Positions 1 through 12,363 of a DNA stretch of 64,000 bases are shown here, one piece after another (within the stretch, counting starts at the first letter, position 1; each line of letters starts with the position of its first letter). The notes below the pieces were generated by a model, which had not been told where the DNA came from, ran no database searches, and saw nothing but the letters and a program-made list of their open reading frames with translations. The stretch comes from Sialis fuliginosa (lineage: Eukaryota > Arthropoda > Insecta > Megaloptera > Sialidae). The DNA lies in NCBI GenBank assembly GCA_961205875.1, contig OY540810.1, positions 7,812,001 through 7,876,000 of the forward strand, written 5' to 3'. Made by a program: the position numbers and the translations under genes.

Positions 1-863
1 AAGAGTTATATTTCAATCTTGTCGGTTATTCGTGACTTATACGGTTTGAGCTTGCAGCTCTAATAGCACTTTCCAGGATATAAATATATGTGATCGTTAA
101 TTTCTTAAGTGGGTTATGAATCTCTTACATCTTTGAGTTCTCAAACATGTTTTCTGCATTTTAAATATATAATTTATTATTATTACAGCTACGTAGATAA
201 CTATATAAATAGAGTATTTGACAAATAATAAATTCAAAAATGTTGTAAATAGTATAAATCAGTATTTTAATAATAAACCCAATTTAAAATTGTAATTTTT
301 AACCTGTCACGTATTTACAAACTCGTCATTGATATGACGTTAGAAAACAGTACACTGTCAAAATACTAAATCGCTATTGGTTTGTTTCAGTTTGTTTACA
401 GATATCTGACGTCACGCATACCACGTGACTTTGAATGAATGTTATGGCGGGAAATTTTTCATTTGAATAGAAAAAATATTTTCAGCGGTTTTTCGGCATA
501 ATTTATTATTTATTTTATTAAGAAATGAAACAAATATCTATTACATACTTACGAAAGTTAATAATGTATTTTTTAATTTAGTCAAATTAAATACTGGCAC
601 CAATCTTGGATCATACCCCAGCATTGGACTTTTGTTTAATTTAAATGTACTAAATTAGAAATATTTATTGAAATGTATTGGATTACTTCCATTACTGAAT
701 TATAATCTATAGATACTTAATTATATGACAATCGACCAATGATGGACATTTAAACTAATTATTAGTGTAATCTATTTATTAATTATTATATTATCATAGT
801 ATCTGCTTTATATTGTTTCAAATTTTACGATTATGTATTTTATAATTTTTATGTCGTAGTATT

Positions 864-1605
864 TATCACTGAATACCCAATACTGGTTTCATTTTATCCA
901 TTACTGGAGAAAAAACAAACAAAATAAAAGGCTATAATTTAAAAAACAAACTATATTTGCGAACTTTGGTAATTAAATCGATTTAATAAAGAGGTATACA
1001 ATACGTACATACACTTATTTTATTAGTAGCATGAGTTCATTTTTTCATTTACAAAAAAAGAATCTCAACAATCCCAAAAAACAGTATACCTTGATCTTAA
1101 AGGTGCTAAGACTGGTGTCAGTACCTTACCTCTTTTGTAAATATTAATTTTTGTGAAAATACATGAACTCTATAATAGGTTGACAATGTGATAACATGTT
1201 TATTTATATTGTTACAGAGGAGGACTACGATGCGTTCTGTCTAGCCTACATGTTCACTTACCGTGACTTTGAGATGGGCACACTGGGATTGGCATGGACG
1301 GGAGACCTCAAAAATGCAGGAGGAGTTTGTGAAAAGAATGGGGTAAGTATACCTACAGTTGGTGTTGTTTTAAAAATAGTCATCTTCTCAAGTGTCCATC
1401 ACTGAGTGTTCATTACTGGTTTTACGTTCTTGGCGAAAAAAACACAAACAAAATAAAAGGCTATAATATAAAAAACAAACTGGTTATATTTGCGGACTTT
1501 GATAATTAAATTGATTAATAAAAAGGTACCTACTTGTTTTATTAATAATATAAATGCATGATAATTACAAAAACCAAGACTGGTACCAGTACCTTAAATT
1601 ATAAT
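864..1605. repeat. Direct duplication flanking a Kul exon
   Basis: About 230 bp at 864-1130 recurs, diverged, at 1396-1605. Both copies share the block ACAAACAAAATAAAAGGCTA, then a run like AAAAACAAACT..ATATTTGCG, then ..ACTGGT.(C/C)CAGTACCTTA. The metalloprotease exon 1218-1342 lies between the copies. This is either a local intronic duplication or two copies of an unknown repeat. The rest of 1-1217 is AT-rich intron with nothing else recognised. Confidence 0.6.
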
Positions 1606-4600
1606 TCTGAATTATTTTTTATTTCTTATTCCAATTTTTTCAGATTTTTCTCATAATTAATTTCGGAGATATCTTTTTGAAAAAAATGTAATAACAACAA
1701 AACGATTATATAACATACATATTTAAATTCTTTGAATTACTTCTCAGCTTTTATTTAAATTTAAAAAAATGGATGGCCTATTTTCCTTCCTTTAAAAACG
1801 CCAAAAACTTAAAATTATATTTTTATGACTCACATATATTATTGGTCCACCATTTACTATAATTATGCCAAATCTCATCTTTTTAGTATTTAGAAGGCTG
1901 TGACTAGGGTTTGCAATCCCGCAATGCGGGATCCCACATTCCCGCGGGATCCCGCACGTTTTGGAGATCTGCGGATCCCGCACTGAAAATACGGGATCCG
2001 CGCGGAATTTTTTTAACATTAAATTTGTAGGTCGCGTGCGTTTTGAATACTTATAAAGCGTAAATATGGATAAAAAAATGTAACAATTTTGAAAAAAAAA
2101 TTAAGGTTGAGATGACTGAATATGAAACTAGTGAAATAAATTATATCTTGTTCACGATTAGTTAAGTGGTTACATACCTCCAGAATTAAAAAAAAAAAAC
2201 GTTCGAAAAATGTGACCGCACAACCGATTAAAACATGCCAGGATTCGCGCGACTCAGGCGACGAAAGAAGCTCGAACAGCCCGCAGATTACAAAAAAAAA
2301 ACATAAAAAATACTAAATACAAAAATTTAGAAGAAGAATGGCAGATTAAATGAAAGTTAACCACAAAAATTTAATACACAAAATTCCTGTTTTCTCAAAA
2401 CTATCTTTTTCTATACTATCTACACGATATTTTTTTAACAGATTGTCCCTAAAATGCAACCGTAAATAATGATATTTAGTGGTTTAGTTTTACGTGACAT
2501 ACCGTATATACCAGCGCGGCGTAAAAGGCTACCTACATACGTATAAAACAAGGACTAATTTATACGCAACGATGGACTTAAAAAAATTGAAATGGATAAT
2601 CGAACAAAAAGACAAAAGTAGTTAGAAGCCTCTTGTACTTGTACCTAACATATTAGACAATCTCCTATTCACAGGTGTATTTTATGGATTTTACGTCGGT
2701 CTATACCGTACATGTTACGTTTATGTGTCATATGTTACCGCTATGAAACTATTTTTCATTATTTAATTGTCATGTTAACTAAATAATAGTAATTTTAAGC
2801 ATGAATAATAAAAATTTTGGAAAAATTTTGGAAAAAGTGCGGGATCCCGCGGGATTTGCTGATTTCCCGCAAAATTCCCGCGGGAAAAAAAAGTCTGCGG
2901 GATTGCAAACCCTAGCTGTGACAGACAGACACAGTGTTGATTCCATAAGTGTTCATTTTTTCCTATTTCGATATAGAATACTAAAACACATCTAACTTTC
3001 CTGTTCACCTAATCAAAGATAATATTAATTTAATTAATGTATGCTCTTCTAGTCTTATAATAAAAGTAATTTGCATATTCCTATAATAATTAAAATTATT
3101 ATTAAAACGGATTTTTTTATTTGGCACGGAACCAGTAAAGCCAGGAGAATGAATATGTAATATACATAGATTGCTATGTTTATTCTAGACTCATTAGAAT
3201 CCAATTTAATAACATGAGCATATTCATGTAGAGAGCGAGCATAATATCATTAGCACAGTCGAGTGATTCTAGTTCGAATCCAGGCACAGATTGCACCTAA
3301 TCATTGCAGCAACTACAATCAGTTTACGTTGTGTAATGTATAGTACCATAGTTCTATCAGTGGCGTACATAATAAATTTCAAATTATAAATATGACTAGA
3401 AAACGTTTTACCTATTGATACATATTAATGTACCGTACCCCCGATAAAAAAGAGACACAACTGAAAAATGTTAATTTTACGAATAGTTCGTCAGAAGATT
3501 TAATTAACAATAAGAAAAATTGCATTATTTAGGGCACTCTTTTGTATTAAAACCTAAAATTATATATTTATTTATATTTATTTTTGGGGGGAATTTTTTT
3601 TTCGATTTTTAAGTACCGTTAAAAATCTTCTTTTAACTAGTACTAAAACATACATATGTAAAAATTCAAAAAATCGGTAACAACAACAAAAAAAGTGTGC
3701 AGTTATTTATGGAATGACCGATATACAAACATATATGTACGAATTCATTCGTGTGTTAAAAATTTAAATAATAGAATTTTTCTACAAAAAAAATCCCCCC
3801 CCCCCTCCCCAGAGACTATATCCCACGGAGCATTTGAGAAATCTGGTAACCCTGCATTCTATTGATATTTGCATCATTCTAATACGACTCATTCAAAATA
3901 CACCTATCATCCGATTTACACGGTAGATACGTTCTGCACAAAACCGTGTAAACTGAAATCTTGAATTTTGCTAAGTAAAATCGTGTAAAACGAAAAAAAA
4001 AAAAAAAATGTGCATGATTCAGTAATTTATTTAAGTAAAACAAAAGTCAGACATCTTGGAAAACTCAAAATTGTTCTTAGTTCATAAAACAACACCTGTG
4101 CTACCCACTTGTATTGTGAAATACATACGCACAGATTACCGGGATTCCCCTAAATGTATATTTTACAAGCCCGGGAATCCCCTGTTCTTTTCATCTGGTT
4201 ACCGAAGGAAACAAATTCAAAAATGCCATCAAATCTTTGTATAGGCGTATATGGACCGGAATAAACATTTTTACTAGTTTTTTAAAAATTGTCAATTTAT
4301 AAATCGTGTTTAAGCGAAATCGTGTAAAACAAGTGCCGTGTAAATCGGGGGATAGGTGTATTTTATATGAAAATAATATTTTTTATTTTATAGCACAATC
4401 TTACTTTAATTAATACTTTTTTCTGTACTTTTCAGCATTACAGAGGCAGTATGAAATCTTTAAACACAGGAATAGTAACACTATTAAACTACGGAAAACA
4501 TGTCCCACCAGCCGTATCCCACGTTACACTGGCTCACGAAATCGGCCATAACTTTGGCTCTCCAGTAAGTATCACACCATGCATTCATGTTTTCCTAATT

Positions 4601-7600
4601 ATAAACAAACGTACTTAAAATGATTTAATTCTGCAGCACGATCCAGAAACCTGTACGCCTGGCGGGGAAGATGGTAACTACATAATGTTTGCAAGAGCAA
4701 CATCCGGTGACAAGAAAAACAACAATAACTTCTCACCTTGTAGCTTGAGAAGCATCAATCCAGTTCTGAACTACAAAGCGCGTTCTACAAAAGGATGTTT
4801 CACAGGTATCTTATTTCATTTGTGAGAATATGTATTGTCTTCGTAAATGTTGTTAGTCGCAAATTTAATATTAATGCAGCATAAAGTTTGATCCCTACTA
4901 TCGAGACACTCGGATCTGTGTTATAATTTATTTTTAACAGATCATTTTAACCCTCCGTTAGTGCGCTATAACTCACGGTATCGCACTAAAACACTTCAAC
5001 TAACTAACTAAGAATATACAAGGAAGTGTTTTTACAGCTACTGAAAAGAACACATGAGTACATAGAGTATAATTATTAGCTATAACAGTTTTTAAAAGAG
5101 TAGTTTACGTGTGTAATTCGGGGGGTTAAAAGCGTACCTATATGCAGACTATTTCAAAAATGACGCAACCCTGAAGAGAAGAGAGTAGAACTTAAGCGTT
5201 GGTAAATATTTTTATCATAATATCAGTATTATGGCAACACTGTACTCAAGGTTAATTCTAGCCATTGAAATGAACTTGTCACAAGGCAATCTCGCATCGT
5301 ATATTTATTGTTGAAACTTGTAGTAGTATAATGTAACTCTTACCCCAGATCGAAAGATCCTAGACCGACATTACTATTAACAGGCGAAATTCTTGATGTG
5401 CCTCAATGATTAATGTCCGGTATTATAAAGGAGCTAGCAAATTTGCTAGCTAGCAAGTACTTTCAACTGAGATATCAAACTTATATGACAGTTCTTTTGG
5501 AGTTTGTTGATGATTTTGACAAGTTTCGCGCACGCGTTGTAGGTAAATACCAACGGTATTAAAACAGTGGTGATGTTATGAAAATTATTTTGTACGGTCA
5601 AAGATACCAACTGTGTTACAATTAGTTGAAGTGTCACTGCTCTAAATTCCATAGCTAATCTATAGATACTAGTATATAATTAATACCCCATTTGATAGTA
5701 ATTGCTAACTAGCAAATTTTGCTAGCTCCTTTATAATACCGGATATAAGTCGCTCAAGTCATCACAAGTTGGACTGTCACCAGTCCAATACGTCTCAACC
5801 TCTTAACAATAAATACATACATGCTCATCTTTGGAAAATGGCATAACTGACACCAGACAAGCAGTCTTCTTTATTCTGTGCAGACAAGTTTATTTAAATG
5901 GCCAGAGGTAGTTAACATGCAGTTAACCTTGAGTACAGTATTACCACCTAACTGGTATTTTAGCATAACATTTACCTACGAATAAGTTTAGTTTTTTCCC
6001 CTCCCTCTACTAGAAAATGTTCTGCAGACGCCCCTGTATAGATCTATGTTTCAAGTAATTCAGACATCGCGGTGCATGAAAAGTTTATTTAAATATGTTA
6101 ATTAAAAATGATAAAAGAATTATACTTATTTATATGTCTTCGTTGTAATTTTTCATAGAATCATCTACATCAACGGCAACTCTTAATTAACTTTAATGAA
6201 AACGCGGTAAATCTTTGATCAAACTTATTTTTACCCTCACTTCATCACTAGATCATATTACAGCGCTTAAGTCGAAATCTACAATCAAATTAAAGATTTT
6301 AGAGTATTTGTCTTCCTCTAAAAAATTTACTTTCCAACCACTGTTTGAGTACACAATTATAAATCTCATAACATCGCAACCACACTCAAAGGAAACGATA
6401 GAGAATGAGTAAAGGAAGATCCTGTGGTTTTACTTCTCCTCCTCGCGACGTAAATTTTTGCTGGAGTCTAAAAAATATTTCACATTTATTTATATTTCAG
6501 AACCGCAAGTGGCTCTATGTGGTAATGGTGTGGTAGAAGAAGGTGAAGAATGCGATTGTGGATGGGAAGATGATTGTCATGACCAGTGCTGCTTCCCTCA
6601 AAGAAGACACCCACCTTCAGATGCTCCACCATGTAGACTAACTCCTCAAAGTATCTGCAGTCCTTCACAGGTAATCAAATATACATAAACATACATGGGC
6701 GCCGGCAGAATTTCATTCAGAGGGGTGCATCTAGATATATAAAACTAAATGCAAGGATAATTTTAAAAAAATAATAATAATTTTGTAATAATGAACCTAA
6801 ACCTGCATTGACATTAGCATGACTAAAAAAAAAGGTCTTCAGTTTTTATTTTTCCTAATCTAACTTTATTTAAATTTATAAAATTAGGAATTGAAATTGA
6901 CGCAATCAAAAAAAAAAAAAGTATCGGTTTTATATTCTGACCTGCGGTCCATAAAATTCAAAAGGTTGAACACCTATGACTTAAACTGTTATTCAAAGAG
7001 TGAATTTTAAAATAAAAATTGTATTTCTTAATTTTTTCATGTGTTTTTTCTTTTTTGCCAGGTGGGTGCAAGTGCACCTCCTTGCATCCCTCTCCCGGCG
7101 CCCATGTAAACATGTACAGTAAATATTTTAAGTTTTGCATCCAATGTAATTCTTTTACTATTAATCAGGTCATATTATAATTCATTTACGTCAGGCCCGT
7201 ATTAAATAAAATTGAATATTTATATTTTTTAATTAAAATATTTCGCAGATATTTTAGGGATACTTGTAACTTAAAAAAACATAGACACAATAATCGCGCT
7301 AGCAAAAGTCGCTAGTGTGTAAAAGGGATCGCGTTTCAGCAGCGCGACTAAATCTCATTGTATGCTACCCGTCGTCGACCATTTTCGTTCAAAATTGTTT
7401 CAATTGCGCATGCGCACTGTTGTGTTTTACAATAGCATACCATGATATTTAGTCGCGCTGCTGAATCGCGACACACTAGCGAATTTTGATAGCGCGACTA
7501 TCGCGCTGCTATAAATCGCTAGTGTGTAATGGGTCTAATGATCCCACGATTTTCCCCAAAGTTCCCTCATGTTTTAGGTCACTTTTAAATGGATTTTACA

Positions 7601-10600
7601 GACTATTTTTTTTTTTAATAAATGAACAACTAAAGGGTGTTGAAGAAAGAACTTCCAGCTTTCTAAATCTGCCCTCGGATTTTTTATCCTTATTTTGTCC
7701 CTAGTTATAGGCCTCAAAGTGAAATATGCGATTTTACTTTGATTGCAAATAACTTGGTCAATAATGATCGTATGGCGATAGAAAAAAAGCAAATTAAAGA
7801 AAAAAGTTTAATCTACAATAGTCATTTATTAGATCTGATCCAAAAAAAACTTCAAATCCCGTGGAGCCTCTTAAAATTTATTTAAAAAAAAAAAAATTGC
7901 GTTTCATCTTCAAAAAAAAAGTTATCCTGAGGAATATTAAAATTTTCAACAAATGTTTCGAAAAAAAGGTTCAAGCTTTAAAACTGTTTTTTTAACTGTT
8001 CTACGACCATTTTTTGTGGAGATGCAGCGATTCAAAAATATCTAAAAATATTGAAAATTTTTATTGATCCCTTAATTTTGAATTTTAATGTATTAAAATG
8101 AAAAAAAAATTGCGAAGTTGATGTGAATAATAACAACTTTTATTGAATAATTAGATCAGACACGTATTAGGAAAAATGTAAAATATAATACCTATTTTTA
8201 TTTTTATTTTAAGGGACCTTGCTGTACATCTTCTTGTGAACTCAAATTTGGTAACAAATGTCGAGAAGATAATGGATGTAGAGTTACAAGTTTCTGTAAC
8301 GGTAAAAATGCACAATGTCCACCATCAATCAACAAACCAAACAAAACTATCTGCAATGAAGATTTTGTTTGCTTTATGGGCGTAAGTATTTGCTATTAAT
8401 TTTATATTAACAATTACAAAACACCCAGATGCACATTTAGAGATACGAGGCAATTCAAGTATTATGATATATTTTTAGGGGTGGGGAACTTGATTTTTCT
8501 TATTTTTGCTGCCATGGGGACAGAGGAGGGGGGTAAAAATGCTTATGTAAGATTTTTCTTACTCCCTAAAACGTTATAGAGACATTTTTAACAATTACTT
8601 GAGAAATTAAGCGGTCGAGTTCTTATACAATTAAAAAACATTGTTGGCTGTTTTTCAAATTAATAAATAAAATTATTAATTAAAAATTTTCTCTAATGAA
8701 AAAACCTTCTTATATTTTATCCTTTAGGTTGGTAAGGGGGTTATTTTGTCGTGCATAGGGGTGAGGGCGGTCTAAAATACCTACAGAGTGGTTGGACTGG
8801 CAAAAAAACAGGGGCTTATCCCTAAATTGCTAAGCTTTTTTTTTAAAGGGCCTCACCTTAAAAGTTTACCAAGGGATTTAAATTTATATTTACGCCATTG
8901 CCTAAAACCCATGATTATCAGATTTTTATTGTGCATACCCCAAAAGTTTAATCCATTTTGCAGTAGCTAATCTATATTTTATTTTATTATTTCATAAAAA
9001 AAGATATCCTCACTATTAGAAAACATTTTAGTCGTTACTATTGAAAATATTGTTACTATAATATAACTATTTTACAGGAATGCACTGGTTCAATATGTCT
9101 AGCCTATGGGCTAGAATCATGTCAATGTATACCAGGACCTTCTGATCCCAAAACAAAAGCCTGCGAACTATGTTGTAAACTACCAGGAGAAGGACAGCCT
9201 TGTCTATCATCGTTTGAATGGAACGAAGCTCCATATGACGTACCTGACAAATATTCGAAACCAGGAACACCGTGCAATGATTACAATGGGTACTGTGACG
9301 TGTTCCAAAAATGTAGAGAAGTTGATCCTTCTGGTCCATTAGCAACTCTACGTAAACTTTTATTATCAGATGAAAGTATAGCGAGCTTTAAAAAATGGGT
9401 AATGGATTACTGGTATATCGTAGCATTGATTATTATGACTCTCATCGTGTTGTTGGTAAGTGTACATTTTTTTTTTTTTTGATAAAAAGACGGTGTGAAA
9501 TAAATGCCATTTCAGATATGGTTTACTTTATTTAAACTTATTTCACCAATTATTTTACAAAACACTTGATCAAAGCAAAATTAATTTCTATATTCAACAA
9601 TGATAGCATCAAAATTACACATTTGTTTCATATCAATTAATTTGTTGGAAATTTAAACATAGAAAATATTTTGTAGAATTTATTATACATATTTCTTATA
9701 TTTTTATAGATAAAAAATATCTTAATACATTGGAAGCGTAAGTTATTAAAATACAGTTTTGTAGCATTCCCAAACACTTTGCACATGGCTAGAATATTAT
9801 AATTAAGTATACTACAATGCTTGTTGTATCAGAATACATACATAACATTAAACATTCCATATTAAACAATGCTACACTCGATTATTGTTATTTTTATATA
9901 CCTATGTATTTATATATATAAGAGTACAATGTATTTTCATATAGGTAGATGCTAAATTTAACATTAGTATCACATTTATACATTATATATAATTTTGAAT
10001 TTATATCTAACAGTTAAATTTTATAAACTTTAAAATTATTTTTTTTTTAGATACTAAGCACGAAATATCTGGGAAAACGCCAAATCTCAAAATTGAAATC
10101 AGTGACGATAATACACAGCCCAACAACGGAAACTGTTCGATTGCCAACTGAAACTGACACGGGCCAAGTGACAGTTCATCCAGCAGTACGATCCAAATTA
10201 CCACTAAAACAGAAAGTGCGTAATGGCAAGAAACGCCGAGCCCGTCGACAAAAAGATAAACCTAGTCTCAACAATAATGTCAGTCCAAAAAAAGCAAAGT
10301 CAATACTCCATAAACGAAAATCATCAACAAAACCAGGAGCTGAGAAACGTGTAAGTAAAGATTTAGACAACGCTCATTCAAAAGTTAAAAAGCTCAACAA
10401 TAAAGTAGCACCTTCGAATAATAAAAAACAGAAAACGGAAGTGGTTCATAAAGAAGTAAAAGGCATGTTAAATCCTGAAAGTCCTGTAAGTCCAGGATAT
10501 GATGCTGATCCTGTAGGAAAAGTCCAGAACTGGTTGTTGAAATCTCAATTGCCTGTCGTGATACCAAAATCTAAATCATCGCCTGCGGGTTTAACAGAAC

Positions 10601-11025
10601 GTGGAGGTAGAAGCCCGCATAAATCAAGAGCACTAAGACCTTCAGGCGACAAGAGTAGAAGTGTAGGCCATCTTCCTGTAGATAAAGATAAAGTAAGACT
10701 TCAAGTGATCTACAAACCTCCGTTCAAGTTCAGTGTAAAGTTACGTAAGGCAGATAAAAGTAGTGTTGTGGTAGATCGAAGTGGACAAAGAGTTTCAGAT
10801 AAATCGGGAGCAAACAAGCAAGCTGGTCAAAGGGCTGGGCTGTTAGTTAGGTCTGTGAGACAGCGACAAACAGATAGACCTGTGACAAATGCAATTACAC
10901 CTACACAAGCTGTTCCTCAGCAGAATAATACAACTGCAGATGATATAGATTCGAATATACATACCGTCCAGTCAGATTTAGAAGTTCTTTTGTCTGAAAG
11001 TGAATTCCTATTTTCAAACGAATGA
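1218..11025 (+). CDS. Kul: ADAM10-family metalloprotease, Kuzbanian-like (3' part, 7 exons)
   Basis: Membrane-anchored zinc protease of the ADAM10 family, which sheds ectodomains such as Notch and its ligands. Exons seen: 1218-1342, 4436-4564, 4637-4805, 6501-6670, 8214-8381, 9078-9455 and 10051-11025. All have AG/GT borders and compatible phases, giving 703 codons to the TGA at 11023. The zinc site [11 protein letters not shown] starts at 4535; the third histidine is the first codon of the next exon (4637). The segment [13 protein letters not shown] follows, then a disintegrin/cysteine-rich region ([16 protein letters not shown], then [14 protein letters not shown] and [14 protein letters not shown]). 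A single membrane segment (about [16 protein letters not shown]) spans the last junction. The cytoplasmic tail, about 310 aa, is very basic and encoded by one exon. The prodomain and N-terminal catalytic part lie left of the window. From recalled fly sequences I favour Kuzbanian-like over Kuzbanian itself (tail start [16 protein letters not shown]). The ADAM10 family is firm; the paralog choice is less so. Confidence 0.9.
1905..2914. mobile_element. hAT-type non-autonomous transposon, 1,010 bp
   Basis: Perfect 19-bp terminal inverted repeats start TAGGGTTTGCAATCCCGCA (1905-1923 and 2896-2914). They are flanked by an identical 8-bp target duplication, GCTGTGAC, at 1897-1904 and 2915-2922. Both ends carry clustered subterminal palindromes of the type GCGGGATCCCGC, which in hAT elements commonly serve as transposase-binding sites. 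No transposase reading frame is visible inside. It sits in a Kul intron. Confidence 0.88.
3228..3345 (+). repeat. Possible tRNA-derived SINE fragment
   Basis: The stretch contains AGTTCGAATCC at about 3271-3281, a close match to the Pol III B box. Some 30 bp upstream is TTAGCACAGTCGAG, a loose A-box-like stretch. It does not fold into a convincing tRNA, so a degraded SINE head is more likely than a gene. The call is weak. Confidence 0.3.
3901..4358. mobile_element. TA-flanked inverted-repeat MITE (Tc1/mariner-like, perhaps pogo/Tigger)
   Basis: The ends read CACCTATCATCCGATTTACA and, inverted, CACCTATCCCCCGATTTACA; the repeat continues into CGG. A TA dinucleotide lies outside each end (3899-3900, 4359-4360). 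Internal repeats of the form AATCGTGTAAA recur near both ends. There is no coding capacity. The AAAA bases outside each TA also match, so the exact boundary could differ by a few bases. It ends 77 bp before a Kul exon. Confidence 0.65.
5416..5743 (+). mobile_element. MITE family A, copy 1
   Basis: Long inverted termini: TCCGGTATTATAAAGGAGCT on the left and its reverse complement on the right (5726-5743 and inward), extending about 35-40 bp with a few differences. A second copy in the opposite orientation lies at 56141-56423; the two share an internal core around ACGGTATTAAAACAGTGGTG. No clear target duplication could be defined. It lies in a Kul intron and has no ORF. Confidence 0.75.
6694..7106. 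mobile_element. hAT-like MITE next to a Kul splice donor
   Basis: The termini read CATGGGCGCCGGCAGA and, inverted from the right, CATGGGCGCCGGGAGA. They are flanked by TAAACATA (6686-6693) and TAAACATG (7107-7114), an 8-bp duplication with one mismatch. The element begins 23 bp after the donor of the exon ending at 6670. It is non-coding. Confidence 0.65.
7291..7536. repeat. Foldback inverted repeat rich in CGCTAGTGTGT
   Basis: The left arm (7291-7353) and right arm (about 7448-7505) are near-complementary over some 50 bp; both contain CAGCAGCGCGACTAAAT. The motif CGCTAGTGTGT occurs three times, at about 7310 and 7518 and inverted at about 7472. The right side extends beyond the left, suggesting a truncated or rearranged element. 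It lies in a Kul intron. Confidence 0.6.
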
Positions 11026-12240
11026 CCAGTATAACATTCCAATGGGGATGAATTTAAAATAGCATCATTTTTTTTAATTAATAATTTTTGTTAATGTAAT
11101 TCAGCAAAATTAATATTATCTTACAATTAGCAAATAATGAAAAAATTGTCTAATTTATCATAAAGCTCTTTTAAAATGAGTTTAATTTTGGCATTTTATG
11201 ATGAAACCTTTTTAACTTATACAAATTAATATATATACATCAATTAAAATAAACTTGATGCTACAAAAATCAAATCCATGAATATGTGTGTAAAAAAATT
11301 TAAAATAGACTGCTTGAAATAACTTTCAATTATTCATATTGTTGTTATCGATATTGTAAATACTTTTTAATACTAAAATGGTATATTTACAGTGCCATTT
11401 GTGTACTATAAATACTATGCTGTATAATATACGCTAGATATAAGTCTCGACCATAACATTAATATATAATATATATTCTTACGTGCCAATAAAGGTAACT
11501 CCGATACTACGGTACTTAAATGACTGTGTTCATCTTATCTGCTATAAGATCAAGACCTATACTTATTGAGACAATTTTAAAGATAACGACATTTAGTGGA
11601 ATACAAAAGATTAACTCACAGAAAATTAAAGATCACCAATAAGTTTTATTTTAAAACACTCAAAATTTGAAAAAAATTCTCTAGCCTAAAATTGAGAATA
11701 AAGTGACGTACGGATATGTATAGTTTCCATATATGAGATGTACATATATATATATTTTTTTAAATATATATGTTTATCTTATTTACAATTTCTTAATAGA
11801 ATTAATTTATTTCAATTAATGTAAATAATAAAGAAAATACTTATAATTATCACTGACAGTAAAAGAGTTAATCTTTTCACTTTTAAGACCGTAACTTGAG
11901 GATCCAAATTTTCAAATATTTAATTACGAAAACCGTGTTTGTTTAAACTGCTGTAATCTGGCTATGGATGGCAAAAAAATATATATAAAAATATAAATAT
12001 ATTTATAATTTAAATTTTTTATAAAAACCAATAATTATTATTTTTCAATAATAATATTGTCTCAATACGTATGAGTCTATATAGATTTACTTCCAAATCT
12101 TGGTCAGTAAGTAAGAGAAAATATCAATCGTATTAAATATAATGAGTAAAAGTATGTACTGGGCAGTTTTTTGTAGAAAAAAAAAAAAATTTTATTAATT
12201 TTTTTATATTTTATGTTACTAAACATAACAATAAATTACA

Positions 12241-12363
12241 GCGATTTATCTGTACAGTCCAAACTGCGCAGATTTATCTAATGTGTGGATGATAAATCGA
12301 CGCAGATATCTGTTCCATATGAATACGATGAAACTGCACAGTTGAACTGTATAGATAAATTGC
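12241..12363. repeat. Short imperfect hairpin element
   Basis: GCGATTTATCTGTACAGTCC at the left pairs, with a few mismatches, with the right arm whose inverse reads GCAATTTATCTATACAGTTC. The next bases, AACTG(C/T)GCAG, also match. The whole is about 123 bp with a small central spacer. It is probably a minimal MITE; no target duplication was identified. Confidence 0.5.

Noticed and set aside
3271..3281. tRNA gene suggested by AGTTCGAATCC
   Set aside because: No cloverleaf can be drawn around the B-box-like match; kept only as a weak SINE candidate.
10176..10370. Minus-strand ORF opposite the metalloprotease tail
   Set aside because: Shadow of the Lys/Arg-rich coding exon.
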